This document shows positions 7,967-18,800 of a DNA stretch of 64,000 nt, in pieces. The notes below the pieces were generated by a model. It was not told the origin of the DNA and did no database searches. It saw nothing but the letters and a program-made list of their open reading frames with translations. Every line of letters starts with the position of its first letter. Position 1 is the stretch's first letter. This stretch comes from Proteiniphilum sp. Lineage in GTDB: Bacteria > Bacteroidota > Bacteroidia > Bacteroidales > Dysgonomonadaceae. The DNA is taken from the NCBI GenBank assembly GCA_018433945.1, contig JAHDQF010000015.1:1-64000 (forward strand), given 5' to 3'. Position numbers and translations under genes: made by a program.

Positions 7967-9910
7967 TTAAAGACCCACCTCCTCCTCCAGCTCTTTGAGC
8001 CAGAGGTCGGCCATCGCGTCGCTCGGCATGCGCCAGTTGCCGCGGGGAGAGAGGTTCACGGAGCCCACCTTGGGGCCATCGGGCATGCAGGAGCGTTTGA
8101 ACTGCTGAGAGAAGAACCGTTTGTAGAAGACCTTGAGCCATTTCACCAGCTCCTCTTCACTGTAACGGCCGGTAAATGCCAGGCGTGCCAGGAAAAGAAT
8201 GCGAGCCGGTCCATCCCCGTAGCGCAGCATCCGATGCAGGAAGAAGTCGTGTAGCTCATAAGGCCCCACAAAATGTTCCGTCTTCTGGACGATCTGACCG
8301 TTGGCATCGGCCGGCAGCAGTTCCGGGCTGAAGGGGGTGTCGAGCACATCATGCAGGATCCTGCGTGAAGACTCCTCCATCTGCGTGTCCGCAATCCATC
8401 GTACCAGAGAAGCCACCAGTGTTTTAGGCACGCTGCTGTTCACGCTGTACATCGACATGTGGTCGCCGTTGTAAGTGGCCCACCCCAGTGCCAGCTCCGA
8501 CATGTTACCTGTGCCCACCACCAGACCACCTATCTTGTTGGCAACATCCATCAGTATCTGGGTTCGTTCGCGAGCCTGACTGTTCTCGTAGGTGATGCTC
8601 TCGTCGCTGATTTCATGGCCGATATCGTTGAAATGTTGTTTTACGGCATCCACGATGGATATCTCCTTCACCGTTACTCCGGAAGCTTTCATCAGGGCGA
8701 TGGCGTTGGCGTACGTTCTGTTGGTGGTGCCGAAGCCCGGCATGGTGATGCCCACGATGTTCTCGCGTGGTAGCCCGAGGATATCGAATGTCTTGATCGT
8801 GACCAACAGTGCCAACGTGGAGTCCAGTCCGCCCGAAACGCCAATGGTCACAGTCTTTACCCCGGTGTGTAGCAGCCTTTTGGCCAGTCCGTGTGTCTGG
8901 ATATTGAACACTTCCGATAGGAACTCATCGCTCTTAGCAGCCGGAGGAATAAAGGGGTGTGCCGGCACAGGGTGAAGTAGTCCGTTGGTAGCCACTTCTG
9001 TGAGTGTGCTGTTGACCCTGTGAGCAGATGGCAGCGAGTCGTTGCTGAAATTGGTGTTTTTGAGACGATCCTGCCGCAATGCCCCGAGGTCGATGTCGGC
9101 AATGATCAGTTCACTTTCCAGCGAGAACCGTTTTGACTCTGCCAGCATCGAACCGTTCTCTGCAATCAGACAGGCACCGGAAAAGACCAGGTCGGTCGTC
9201 GACTCGCCAGTGCCGGCTGAGGCGTAGATATAGGCTGCATTGCATCGTCCCGATTGCTGCAGCACCAGTGATTTGCGGTAGAGGTGCTTACCCACCAGTT
9301 CATTGCTGGCTGACAGATTGAACAGCAGTTCGGCACCCTGCATCGCCAGGTGGGAAGAGGGGGGCGATGGCATCCAGAGATCCTCACAGATCTCCACGCC
9401 GAAGGTGGCGAATGGTGTTTCAAAAAGCATCCCGCAGGCAGCTACCGGCACCTCTCTGCTACCGATCCCTACGGAGTGGGCAGTCAGGTTGGCAGCCGGG
9501 GTAAACCATCGCTTCTCGTAGTATTCACGGTCGTTCGGCACATGGGTCTTGGGTACCAGGCCCAGGATGCCATCGCGCGAGATCACCGCTGCCATGTTGA
9601 AGAGACTGCTCCCGATCCGCATGGGCACTCCCACGATGGCATTCAGTGAGGGTTTGTCCTGCATGAAACGCGACAGCGCCTGCAGGGAGGCAAGCGCTTC
9701 GCGCTGCAGGCTCTCCTGGAAAAAGAGATCGCCGCAGCTATAGCCGGTGATCGACAGCTCCGGGAAGCAGATGATCTGTACCTGTTGCTCTGCTGCCTGC
9801 CCGATCACTCTCTGGATCTCTTCCCTGTTGTAGTCGCAATCAGCCACCCGTAGCCGGGGTGATGCTGCCGCCACGCGTATAAAACCGTACCTGTTGATCT
9901 GCATATGCAA
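7967..9910 (-). CDS. nadE: Glutamine-dependent NAD(+) synthase
   Basis: 647 residues, the normal length of the two-domain enzyme. The N-terminal nitrilase-type glutaminase has the Glu-Lys-Cys triad at Glu51 (FPELSITGYS), Lys121 (VPKTHVPND) and Cys175 (GVEICEDLWMP). The C-terminal synthetase has the ATP-binding SGGLDST loop at 359-365. It converts nicotinate adenine dinucleotide to NAD+ with glutamine as ammonia donor. The start used here is MHMQIN; the in-frame ATG two codons on is equally possible. It is probably co-transcribed with amgK-rapZ 24 bases downstream. Confidence 0.96.
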   Translation of the reverse strand: MHMQINRYGFIRVAAASPRLRVADCDYNREEIQRVIGQAAEQQVQIICFPELSITGYSCGDLFFQESLQREALASLQALSRFMQDKPSLNAIVGVPMRIGSSLFNMAAVISRDGILGLVPKTHVPNDREYYEKRWFTPAANLTAHSVGIGSREVPVAACGMLFETPFATFGVEICEDLWMPSPPSSHLAMQGAELLFNLSASNELVGKHLYRKSLVLQQSGRCNAAYIYASAGTGESTTDLVFSGACLIAENGSMLAESKRFSLESELIIADIDLGALRQDRLKNTNFSNDSLPSAHRVNSTLTEVATNGLLHPVPAHPFIPPAAKSDEFLSEVFNIQTHGLAKRLLHTGVKTVTIGVSGGLDSTLALLVTIKTFDILGLPRENIVGITMPGFGTTNRTYANAIALMKASGVTVKEISIVDAVKQHFNDIGHEISDESITYENSQARERTQILMDVANKIGGLVVGTGNMSELALGWATYNGDHMSMYSVNSSVPKTLVASLVRWIADTQMEESSRRILHDVLDTPFSPELLPADANGQIVQKTEHFVGPYELHDFFLHRMLRYGDGPARILFLARLAFTGRYSEEELVKWLKVFYKRFFSQQFKRSCMPDGPKVGSVNLSPRGNWRMPSDAMADLWLKELEEEVGL

Positions 9911-9982
9911 TATTTTTACAGCCTTTCAGGCAAAGATAATGATAATATGGCAGAAATATTGCTGCAACTTATCAATAAAAGT

Positions 9983-10723
9983 CTATACCGTAACCTCAGC
10001 TGTCAGCCGAATGATATCCGGAAGCGCTTTACCCAGATGCTCCATTGAATGGAAAACCATTGAGGCGCCCGCTTCCCGCAGGATCACATCGGGCAGCGGT
10101 CCCGTGTTGACTGCGATGGTAAAGATGCCTGCCTCCACCGCAGCCTTGATGCCCAGGGGCGCATTCTCGATCACGATGGCCTGGTGGGGTTTCAAGTTGC
10201 CTCCTTTTATCAATCCTTTCAGAAATGGCTCGGGATGAGGCTTACCATTCACCACATCGAAGGCGGTAACCATGGTGTCGGGTGTGAAAGCTCCGGGGAA
10301 GTGGAGATCCAGCCGTTCCAGCAGCGAGGGCTGACCGGAGCCGGTGACCAGTACCGGCTTCAATCCTTTTTCTTTCACATAGTCCAATACTTCTTTTGCT
10401 CCCGGCATGGTAGCGCCGCTGTTGTATTGCTGAAACAGTTCTGTTTTGCGGGCGTAGATCCGTTGTGCCTCCTCCTCGGTGGCATCCCGTTGCAGGTTTC
10501 GCTGGAAAATGATGTCGATGGTTGCTTTTCCGAGCCTCCCCTCGTGCAGGTAGAACTCACCCGGCTCATGGGTGAGGCCACACTCATCCATGGTCTGTTG
10601 CCAGGAGCGGTCATGTGCCGGCATGGAATCATACAACACGCCATCCATATCGAAGATAACCGCTTTCAGATCGAATCGTTTCAGTTGTTTTAGTTGTAAA
10701 TAATCAATCAATCTCTTTTTCAT
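9983..10723 (-). CDS. HAD hydrolase, beta-phosphoglucomutase-like
   Basis: 246 residues of HAD subfamily I with a helical cap. The nucleophile motif is VIFDMDGVLYDSMP (Asp25, Asp27), motif II is VLVTGSGQPSL, and the acidic motif is IENAPLGIKAA. Pointing toward phosphoglucomutase or phosphatase activity on small sugar phosphates, the cap begins with HDRSWQQTMDECG. About 20 residues precede the usual start, beginning MKKRLIDYLQ; the gene may really start later, but no better ATG is nearby. It lies downstream of pgi but is separated from it by a terminator hairpin. Confidence 0.85.
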   Translation of the reverse strand: MKKRLIDYLQLKQLKRFDLKAVIFDMDGVLYDSMPAHDRSWQQTMDECGLTHEPGEFYLHEGRLGKATIDIIFQRNLQRDATEEEAQRIYARKTELFQQYNSGATMPGAKEVLDYVKEKGLKPVLVTGSGQPSLLERLDLHFPGAFTPDTMVTAFDVVNGKPHPEPFLKGLIKGGNLKPHQAIVIENAPLGIKAAVEAGIFTIAVNTGPLPDVILREAGASMVFHSMEHLGKALPDIIRLTAEVTV

Positions 10724-10733
10724 TATGCATTAT

Positions 10734-10775
10734 AAAAAAAACCGCAAGGCTGCTCTGATGGCGGCCAGGCGGTTT
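10734..10775 (-). terminator. Rho-independent terminator after pgi
   Basis: On the minus strand the arms AAACCGC (10775-10769) and GCGGTTT (10745-10739) form a stem with further G/C pairing in the loop, followed by a T run (10740-10734). It lies 19 bases past the pgi stop and should separate pgi from the HAD gene. Confidence 0.8.
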
Positions 10776-10793
10776 CTTTGAATTACAAATTCG

Positions 10794-12143
10794 TTACAGT
10801 CTTGCCTTGATGGCCTTTGTGGCTTCTTCGTATCCCGGCTTTTCGAGGAGCGCGAACATATTCTTCTTGTACGCTTCCACGCCCGGTTGATTGAAGGGGT
10901 TGATGCCCAGCAGGTAGCCGCTGATGCCGCAGGCTTTCTCGAAGAAGTAGATCAGCTGGCCGATGTACTTCTCATTCAGCTCCGGCAGTTCAATCAGCAG
11001 GTTGGGTACGCCGCCGTCCACATGGGCGATGCGGGTGCCCAGCTCCGCCATCTTGTTCACCTCATCCACCCGTTTGCCTTCCAGATAGTTGAGCCCATCC
11101 AGATCCCTGTCATCATGGGGGATCACCACTTTTTTGTTGGGCTGACGGATGGAAAGAACCGTTTCGAAGATGGTGCGTTCTCCCTCCTGGATCCACTGAC
11201 CCATGGAGTGCAGATCGGTCGTGAAGTCCACCGCTGCGGGGAAGATCCCCAGGTTCTCTTTACCTTCACTCTCTCCGAAAAGCTGTTTCCACCATTCCGC
11301 CAGGAAATGGAGCTTGGGGTGGTAGTTGACCAGGATCTCAATCTTCTTACCCCTTTTGTAGAGCTCATTGCGGATCACTGCATAGATGGCCGGCAGGTTG
11401 TAGTCGAACGCAGTGGTGGGACCAGCCGCTTTTTCAATTTCGAGAGCCCCTTCTACCAGCTTACGAATGTGGATCCCTGCCACGGCAATGGGCAACAGTC
11501 CCACCGGTGTGAGCACCGAGTAGCGTCCTCCCACATTGTCGGGGATCACGAAAGTCTTGTATCCCTCGCTGTTGGCCAGCGTGCGCAGGGCACCGCGGGC
11601 AGCGTCGGTGACCGCCACGATTCGCTGTCTCGCTTCCTCCTTGCCCACCTTGCTTTCCAGCAGGTCTTTCAGCAGGCGGAAAGCGAGCGCCGGTTCGGTG
11701 GTGGTTCCCGACTTGGAGATGTTGATGATGCCGAACTGTTTGTCTTCCAGGTAGCTCATCAGCTCATGGAGATAGTCTTCGCTGATGTTGTTGCCGGCGT
11801 AGAGGATCACCGGATTCTTTCTCTTCGCGGGGTTCTGGAGCCAGTCGAACGAGTCGGAGAGGGCGTCAATCACCGCCCGGGCACCCAGGTAGCTTCCACC
11901 GATGCCAACCACCACCACTGCCTCACAGCGGGTGCGCAGCACGGCTGCAGTATCTTCGATCTCCCGCAGCTCCTCATCGGTGATGGAGGAGGGAAGCCCC
12001 ACCCATCCCAGGAAATCACTCCCAGCGCGACTACCGTCGTGAAGTGCCTGGTTGCAGGCAACAGCCTGAGGTGCCTGTCTCAGGATCTCTTCTTCCGGAA
12101 GAAATTTCACCACATCCTTGATCTGTAGTTGAATATGATCCAT
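10794..12143 (-). CDS. pgi: Glucose-6-phosphate isomerase
   Basis: 449 residues, the compact bacterial form. The double SIS fold is visible: [19 protein letters not shown] near the N-terminus, [17 protein letters not shown] in the middle (phosphate-binding SKSGTT), [14 protein letters not shown], and the C-terminal [17 protein letters not shown] carrying the ring-opening region. It interconverts glucose-6-phosphate and fructose-6-phosphate in the cytosol. It is third in a minus-strand run lysS-gpsA-pgi that is common in Bacteroidales, and a terminator follows it. With the PPi-dependent phosphofructokinase at 45223-46887 it gives the upper glycolysis of the organism. Confidence 0.96.
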   Translation of the reverse strand: MDHIQLQIKDVVKFLPEEEILRQAPQAVACNQALHDGSRAGSDFLGWVGLPSSITDEELREIEDTAAVLRTRCEAVVVVGIGGSYLGARAVIDALSDSFDWLQNPAKRKNPVILYAGNNISEDYLHELMSYLEDKQFGIINISKSGTTTEPALAFRLLKDLLESKVGKEEARQRIVAVTDAARGALRTLANSEGYKTFVIPDNVGGRYSVLTPVGLLPIAVAGIHIRKLVEGALEIEKAAGPTTAFDYNLPAIYAVIRNELYKRGKKIEILVNYHPKLHFLAEWWKQLFGESEGKENLGIFPAAVDFTTDLHSMGQWIQEGERTIFETVLSIRQPNKKVVIPHDDRDLDGLNYLEGKRVDEVNKMAELGTRIAHVDGGVPNLLIELPELNEKYIGQLIYFFEKACGISGYLLGINPFNQPGVEAYKKNMFALLEKPGYEEATKAIKARL

Positions 12144-12219
12144 TCTCTTTTTTATTTTGTGGGTTAGTTAAAAAAAATCCTATTGAAATAGATTGAAAAA
12201 TGAATATAGATTGCAACCT

Positions 12220-13215
12220 CTAGAAATAATCGATCAGCTTGCGGATCGCCTCTTGTGGAGGCTGCTTCTCGTAGAGAATGCGGTAGATGGTATCTGCAAT
12301 CGGCATATCCACCTTGTAGCGGCTGTTCAACTCATGGATGCACCTGGCACCGTAGTATCCCTCGGCAATCATCTCCATCTCCAGCTGGGCGCTCTTCACT
12401 GAGTAGCCTTTACCAATCATGGCACCCAGCGTGCGGTTGCGGCTGAACTGGGAGTATCCGGTCACCAGCATATCACCCAGGTAGTGCTGTTCAGCGATGC
12501 TGCGCTCCATGGGCAGCACCCCGTTGAGAAAGCGGGACATCTCATTGGCGCAGTTGCTCATCAATACCGCCTGGAAGTTATCGCCATAGAGCAGTCCCTG
12601 GCAGATGCCGGCTGCAATGGCGTAGATATTCTTCAGCACCGCGGCCAGCTCTATTCCCACTACATCGTCGGAGATACGTGTCTTCAGTATCCGTGAGTTG
12701 ATCGCTTCAGAGAGAAGGGCCGCCTTGTGCTGGTCTTTGCTGGCTACCGTCAGAAACGAGAGCCGCTCGAGAGCCACCTCCTCTGCGTGGCAGGGGCCGG
12801 AGAGCACTCCGATGTTTTCGATAGGGATCTTGTAGTTGGCAACCAGAAACTCGCTCATCACCAGGTTGTCGTTGGGGATGATCCCTTTAAGGGCGGAAAC
12901 CACGAACTTGCCGCGGAAAGTGGTGTTCCAGATGCGCCTGAAATACTGTTTCACATAGGGTGAGGGGATGGCCACGATGATGGTGTCAGAGTCCTTGATC
13001 GCTTTCTCGATGTTGGAGTAGAAAGTGATCTGCGCCAGGTTGAACTTCACATTGGTCAGATAGGCCGGGTTGTGTCCCAGCTTGTAGAAGCCTTCGATCT
13101 GATCATCGCGGCGGATGAACCAGTTCATATGCTTTTGGTTCATCAGTACAATTTTAGCGAGTGCCGTTCCCCAAGTGCCGCCACCCAGGATACAGATTTT
13201 GCCGATTGAATCCAT
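12220..13215 (-). CDS. gpsA: Glycerol-3-phosphate dehydrogenase [NAD(P)+]
   Basis: 331 residues. The dinucleotide-binding loop ILGGGTWGTALAKI starts at residue 9, VAIPSPYVKQYFR follows, and the catalytic region AAVLKNIYAIAAGI contains the conserved lysine. The C-terminal helix bundle has the RNRTLG substrate-binding segment. It reduces dihydroxyacetone phosphate to sn-glycerol-3-phosphate, the backbone for phospholipids. It is 27 bases downstream of lysS and 76 bases upstream of pgi, so the three probably share a transcript. Confidence 0.95.
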   Translation of the reverse strand: MDSIGKICILGGGTWGTALAKIVLMNQKHMNWFIRRDDQIEGFYKLGHNPAYLTNVKFNLAQITFYSNIEKAIKDSDTIIVAIPSPYVKQYFRRIWNTTFRGKFVVSALKGIIPNDNLVMSEFLVANYKIPIENIGVLSGPCHAEEVALERLSFLTVASKDQHKAALLSEAINSRILKTRISDDVVGIELAAVLKNIYAIAAGICQGLLYGDNFQAVLMSNCANEMSRFLNGVLPMERSIAEQHYLGDMLVTGYSQFSRNRTLGAMIGKGYSVKSAQLEMEMIAEGYYGARCIHELNSRYKVDMPIADTIYRILYEKQPPQEAIRKLIDYF

Positions 13216-13242
13216 GTTGTATCGTTTCAGATTTTCAGGCCG

Positions 13243-14976
13243 TTAAAGTGATGCGGCATGCTCTGCCCATCTTTTAACCTCTTCAGGCGTGGGATTGTTC
13301 AGTCCCAGCTTAAATTTTTTGTTCAAACCGCAGATCTCCTGATGCAGTTTGTTGGGATTGAGCTCACTCAGGCTTTTCACCTTCATATAACCCGCCTTCT
13401 GAATCAGGACTGCCCACTCTTCAGGGATCCCTGCCTCAATGTATCGGGAGAGAGGATCCTTCTTCACCGTTTTCTCGGGGCGCATCATCGGGAAGAGCAG
13501 CACCTCCTGAATGGAGGTCTGGCCGGTGAGCAGCATCGCGAGCCTGTCCATTCCGATCCCCATGCCGGAGGTGGGGGGCATCCCATACTCCAGGGCACGA
13601 AGAAAATCCTGGTCGATGAACATCGCCTCGTCGTCGCCTTTCTCGGAGAGACGCAGCTGCTCCTCGAAGCGCTCCCGCTGGTCGATGGGGTCGTTCAGCT
13701 CGGAGTAGGCGTTGGCCAGCTCCTTGCCGTTGACCATCAGCTCAAATCGTTCGGTCAGCTCCGGGTTTTCGCGGTGCCGCTTACAGAGAGGCGACATCTC
13801 GATGGGATAGTCAATGATAAAGGTAGGCTGGATGTAGTTGCCTTCCGCCTTTTCGCCGAAGATCTCATCGATCAGCTTCCCCTTGCCCATGGTCTCATCC
13901 TCTTCTACGCCCAGCTCACGGCATACCGACCGCAGCTCTTTCTCATCCATCCCGCTGATATCGATGCCGGTATGTTCGCGGATCGCCTCAATCATCGTGA
14001 CACGGCGGTAGGGCGCCTTGAAGTCGATCTCATGATCCCCCACCTGCACTTTTGTGGTTCCCAGCACCTGCAGCGCCACCTGTTCCAGCATCTGCTCGGT
14101 AAATTCCATCATCCACCGGTAGTCCTTGTAAGCTACGTAGATCTCCATCACCGTAAACTCCGGGTTGTGGGTGCGGTCCATCCCCTCGTTGCGGAAGTTG
14201 CGGGAGAACTCGTAGACCCCTTCAAACCCTCCCACAATCAATCGTTTCAAATACAATTCATTGGCTATCCGCAGGTAGAGGTCGATGTCGAGCGCATTCA
14301 TGTGGGTAATGAAGGGGCGGGCGGCTGCACCGCCCGGTATATTCTGCAGAACGGGCGTATCCACCTCCAGGTAACCCCGCTCGTTGAAGAAGTTGCGCAT
14401 GGCGTCGAAAATGCGGGTGCGCTTCACAAAAATATCTTTTACGTCGTCGTTCACCAGCAGGTCCACGTAGCGTTGGCGATAACGCATCTCCGGATCGGAG
14501 AACTTGTCGTAGGTCACCCCGTCCTTCACTTTCACCACGGGAAGCGGCTTGAGCGACTTGGAGAGGAAGGTCATTGTTTCGGCATGCACCGAAATCTCGC
14601 CGGTCTTGGTGCGGAACACATAGCCGGTGATGCCGATGAAGTCGCCGATATCGGTCAGTTTTTTGAATAGGGTGTTGTAAAGATCTTTATTCTCACCGGG
14701 ACAGATGTCGTCGCGGGTAATGTAAACCTGGATGCGCCCTTTCGAGTCCATCAGTTCAATGAATGAGGCTTTCCCCATGATGCGGCGACCCATGATGCGG
14801 CCGGCGATGCTCACCTGCCGTCGTTCGGCATCGTCACGGAAAGATTCTTTTATATCTGCGGACCAGGCATTCACCTCATAGCGTGCTGCGGGATAGGGTT
14901 CGATGCCCAATGTTCGTAACTCGTCAAGGCTTTGGCGGCGAATGATCTCCTGTTCGCTTAGTTCTGAATTGTTCAT
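13243..14976 (-). CDS. lysS: Lysyl-tRNA synthetase, class II
   Basis: 577 residues from the chosen ATG at 14976 ([14 protein letters not shown]), which matches the usual Bacteroidales length and N-terminus. The frame stays open 18 codons further upstream, but that stretch belongs to a hairpin-rich leader. The N-terminal OB anticodon-binding domain is followed by the class II catalytic core: motif 1 around [17 protein letters not shown], motif 2 [14 protein letters not shown], and motif 3 [17 protein letters not shown]-terminal extension of about 80 residues after the catalytic core ([14 protein letters not shown]...) is also seen in Bacteroidales homologues. It is first in the lysS-gpsA-pgi run. 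Confidence 0.95.
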   Translation of the reverse strand: MNNSELSEQEIIRRQSLDELRTLGIEPYPAARYEVNAWSADIKESFRDDAERRQVSIAGRIMGRRIMGKASFIELMDSKGRIQVYITRDDICPGENKDLYNTLFKKLTDIGDFIGITGYVFRTKTGEISVHAETMTFLSKSLKPLPVVKVKDGVTYDKFSDPEMRYRQRYVDLLVNDDVKDIFVKRTRIFDAMRNFFNERGYLEVDTPVLQNIPGGAAARPFITHMNALDIDLYLRIANELYLKRLIVGGFEGVYEFSRNFRNEGMDRTHNPEFTVMEIYVAYKDYRWMMEFTEQMLEQVALQVLGTTKVQVGDHEIDFKAPYRRVTMIEAIREHTGIDISGMDEKELRSVCRELGVEEDETMGKGKLIDEIFGEKAEGNYIQPTFIIDYPIEMSPLCKRHRENPELTERFELMVNGKELANAYSELNDPIDQRERFEEQLRLSEKGDDEAMFIDQDFLRALEYGMPPTSGMGIGMDRLAMLLTGQTSIQEVLLFPMMRPEKTVKKDPLSRYIEAGIPEEWAVLIQKAGYMKVKSLSELNPNKLHQEICGLNKKFKLGLNNPTPEEVKRWAEHAASL

Positions 14977-15124
14977 ACCAGTTCGTTCATTCATATGTTT
15001 TGGCAGGTTTGCCTTCGGCTGGATAGGCAATCAGTGAGAAGCCCGGGTATGCTTTCGCGGGCAAAAGGCCAATGGAGTGCCCCCTGCCATTCGCAGGGGC
15101 GATGCCAAAATCTCTGCAAATGTA
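14977..15124 (-). promoter_or_regulatory. lysS promoter and hairpin-rich leader
   Basis: A -7 box reading TACATTTG on the minus strand is at 15124-15117; no clear -33 element was found. Between it and the lysS ATG lie about 140 bases with three consecutive inverted repeats: CCCCTGC/GCAGGGG (15081-15099), GCCCG/CGGGC (15041-15062) and TTGCC/GGCAA (15009-15030). The rest of the gap to hydC1 at 15363 is AT-rich and gene-free. It must hold the hydrogenase promoter; TTTG at 15242-15245 with a poor -7 match near 15265-15273 is the only candidate I see. Confidence 0.5.
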
Positions 15125-15362
15125 CAAAATATTTCGCTAAGAAGCATATTTTATAGTTGATTCATCCTGTTATCCCACGCTGTTGAATGATGCATAAAAA
15201 AATTATGGAAAAATTTCCTCAATTCAGCCGGAATGATTATATTTGTCCAGTGAAACGGTCAGGATATCCTTTGAAAGGAGTATCTCGTAGCGAAGAATTG
15301 TACCTGTAACCTGGGTTGAGCGTTTCAACTGATAATTTGTTTGTTGATTAAAAAAACCGCTT

Positions 15363-15896
15363 ATGGAAACACAAACCGGATATTCGATCACAGATCCTCT
15401 TCTCGATGAAATCATTGAAAAGTACAGCGGAAAACCGGGTATGCTGCTGACAACGCTGGAGGAAGCACAGCAGATGCATCCCTGGAAGTACCTACCCGGT
15501 GAAACGTTGGCTGCCATTGCACAGAAGTTAAGGATTCCCCCAGCAGAGGTCTACAGTGTTGCATCCTTTTACTCTTTTTTCAATTTAGCACCACAGGGAA
15601 AGCATACCATCGTGGTATGCCGAGGCACTGCCTGCCATACCAGGGGATCGAAAGCGTTGCTCGATGAGATTCCTTCGATACTCGGTATCAGCAGCGCTGT
15701 GAAGGATGGGGGATCCTCTTTCACCACTCCAGATAAACTTTTTACCATCCGCACGGTAGCCTGCTTCGGCCAGTGTGCCCAATCGCCCGTAGTGGAGGTG
15801 GATGGTGTGATGCACAGCAATGTGAACTCCCGCAAGTTGATGAGCCTGCTTAGCAGTGTATTGGAAAGTGAAACCGAAAAAAATGAACAACGATGA
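15363..15896 (+). CDS. hydC: [FeFe]-hydrogenase subunit HydC (NuoE-like), set 1
   Basis: 177 residues, a thioredoxin-fold [2Fe-2S] protein of the NuoE/HydC family. The four cluster ligands are Cys86 and Cys91 (VVCRGTACH) and Cys134 and Cys138 (TVACFGQCAQ), in the standard C-x4-C ... C-x3-C pattern. The N-terminal helical bundle (LLTTLEEAQQMHPW...IPPAEVYSVASFYSFF) is complete. It would shuttle electrons inside the HydABC complex next to the NADH site. It starts the hydrogenase island and overlaps hydB by four bases (ATGA at 15893), so translation is coupled. Neighbouring HydA shows it belongs to a hydrogenase rather than to complex I. Confidence 0.93.
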   Translation: METQTGYSITDPLLDEIIEKYSGKPGMLLTTLEEAQQMHPWKYLPGETLAAIAQKLRIPPAEVYSVASFYSFFNLAPQGKHTIVVCRGTACHTRGSKALLDEIPSILGISSAVKDGGSSFTTPDKLFTIRTVACFGQCAQSPVVEVDGVMHSNVNSRKLMSLLSSVLESETEKNEQR

Positions 15897-18800
15897 GACC
15901 CTCTGATATTGAGCAGATGAGTTTAATGTCGCAGGAGCGGATACTCCCCTCCCGGCCCATGATCATGGTGGGCATGGGTACCTGCGGTATCGGCAACGGG
16001 GCTGAACTGGTTTACCGGAAGTTGGAACAGCAGCTTGCTGTCACCAAAACCGGCTGTCTCCTCAAGCAGAGCGGATGTTTCGGATTCTGTGCCGAAGAAC
16101 CGCTGCTCATGCTATACCAGCCGGGAAAACCGCTGCTGGTTTATAGCAGGGTGGAGGAGGCCGATGCGGTATCGCTTGTGGAAGCGATCTCAAGGGGAGA
16201 GGTGCTACGTGAAAAGCTTTTGTGCCGGATCGACCGGTGGAATTTTCTGACCAGTCATTTCACCTTCGGCAGCGGCTACGAGGAGATCCCGCACTGGGAT
16301 GAAATTCCCTTTTTCAAAGGGCAGCATAAATTGGTGCTGCGCCATGCCGGCATGATCGATCCCGAAGAGATTGCCGATTACATTGCCGTGGGGGGCTACA
16401 ATGCCCTGGCTCGTGTGCTGGCTGCATACACGCCGGAAGATGTGATCCGTGAGGTGAAGGCATCTGGGCTGCGCGGCCGTGGCGGTGCCGGTTTTCCCAC
16501 CGGTGTGAAATGGGAGATCATGCAAAAGGCGGTTTCAACAGAAAAATATCTCATTTGTAATGCCGATGAGGGAGACCCTGGTGCCTATATGAACCGCAAC
16601 GAGATTGAGAGTGATCCGCATATGATCATTGAGGGGATGCTGATCGGCGGCTATGCCATGGGAGCCGGTAAAGGGATCGCCTATGTGCGAGCGGAATATC
16701 CGCTTGCGGTGAAACGGCTCAGAAGGGCCATCAGGCAGGCTGAAGAGCTTGGGCTGCTGGGTAGCAATATTCTGGGAACCGGCTTCAGCTTCACGCTCGA
16801 TGTGGTGGAGGGTGCCGGCGCCTTTGTCTGCGGTGAGGAGACGGCGCTGATCGCCTCCATTGAGGGGAAAGCGGGCAGGCCCTTGCCCCGGCCTCCCTAT
16901 CCCGCAAGCAGGGGACTTTATGGCATGCCCACCAACATCAACAACGTGGAGACCTGGTGCAACATACCGCTCATCATAGAGAAAGGGAACGAATGGTTCC
17001 GATCCATAGGTACCGAAAAGAGCCCCGGTACGAAGGTCTTCTCGCTGGTGGGGAAGGTGAAAAATACCGGTCTGGTGGAGATGCCTCTCGGCACCCGGCT
17101 GGAACAGTTTGTTTTTGCAGTAGGGGGAGGCACCGGCACTTCACGTCGCGTGAAAGCGGTGCAGACCGGCGGCCCCTCGGGAGGCTGCATCCCGCTGGAA
17201 CATTTCTCCACACCGGTCGACTATGAATCACTGGCCACCATCGGTGCCATCATGGGCTCCGGCGGAATGGTGGTGATGGATCAGGACAACTGCATGGTCG
17301 ATGTGGCACGCTACTTCCTCGAATTCAATGCCGGTGAATCGTGCGGCAAGTGTACCCCCTGCCGCGAGGGGTCGGCACAGGCCCTCGCCATCCTCACCCG
17401 CATCACCCGTGGGGAAGGAACTGCCCCTGATCTTACCTTGCTGGAGCAACTGAGCCGTGTGATGAAAGATTCATCACTCTGTGCCCTGGGACAAACCAGC
17501 CCCAACCCCATCATTACCACCCTCCGCTATTTCCGCCATGAGTATGAGGAGCATAACCGGGAGAAAAGGTGTCATGCCGGCACCTGTGAGTCACTTTTCC
17601 TGGCGCTGTGTGAGAACAGCTGCCCGCTGCACATGAATATCCCCGGCTACATCCAGCTGATCAAAGAGGAACGTTGGGAGGATGCCTTTGAACTGACGCT
17701 GCGCGACAATCCGCTACCCGGTACCATTGGGCGCATCTGCCACTTTCATTGCCAGATGCGCTGCCGGCGTGAGATGCTCGACCAGCCTGTCTCACAGGGT
17801 GAGATCCACCGTTACCTCGCAGATACCATCTACCAGCTGGGCAAGGAAGAGGAGATCTACCGTCGGCTGGCCAATGAGAAGCTGCCCTCAACCGGAAAAA
17901 ACATCGCTATCGTGGGTGCTGGACCGGCCGGGTTGACCGCCGCCTTTTACCTGGTGCGGCTGGGGCATGCAGTGACCATCTACGATGCCTTTCCCGAGCC
18001 GGGAGGAGTATTGCGGTATGGCATCCCGCAGTATCGTTTGCCAAAAGAGATCCTGCTGAAAGAGATTGAGCTGATCAAGAGGCTGGGTGTCCGGTTTCGG
18101 ATGAACCGGCGACTGGGGGTGAATTTCTCGTTGGAAGATCTGAAAAAGGAGTTCGACGCCCTTTACCTGGCGATAGGAGCCTGGAAGAATGTGCCGTTGC
18201 ACATACCGGGTGAGGAGGCAACAGGTGTGCATGCAGGTACGGACCTCTTGAAACAGATTGCTGAGGGGAGGGAGCCTGCCGTGGGTCAACAGGTGGTGAT
18301 CATCGGTGCCGGTAACGTGGCGGTGGATGTGGCACGCAGCCTGTTGCGATTGGGCAGGGAGGTAACAGTCGTTTACCGCCGTGAAAAGGAGGATATGCCG
18401 GCCAACGCAATTGAGATCGCCGAATCGGAGGAGGAGCAGATCCGTTACCGGTTCCTCGCTTCACCCGCGGCAATCCTCACCGATCCATCGGGAGCGGTGA
18501 GGGCACTGCGGATCGAAAAGATGTTGCCGGGGGCGATTGACCGTACCGGTAGGAGAAAGCCTATGCCCTCGGGTGTTTTTGAAGATCTTGACTGTGACAC
18601 TGTGGTTCTGGCAATCGGCGAACGGGTCGATTCATCCTTGCTGGAGGCGAGCCTCAGGCTGGAAGCCGACGGCAGGATTGCTGCCGACCCGCTCACTTTC
18701 CGCACTTCTGACCCGCAGATCTATGCTGGAGGGGACGCCCTCAGCGGCCCCTCTACCGCTGCCGAAGCAATGGGAATGGCGAAGAGGGCAGCCGCTGCAA

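Noticed and set aside
10887..14670. Long plus-strand open frames (about 413 and 470 codons) opposite pgi and lysS
   Set aside because: They mirror highly conserved enzymes in the antisense direction, encode low-complexity His/Gln/Val-rich proteins with no recognisable domain, and arise from GC-biased third positions.
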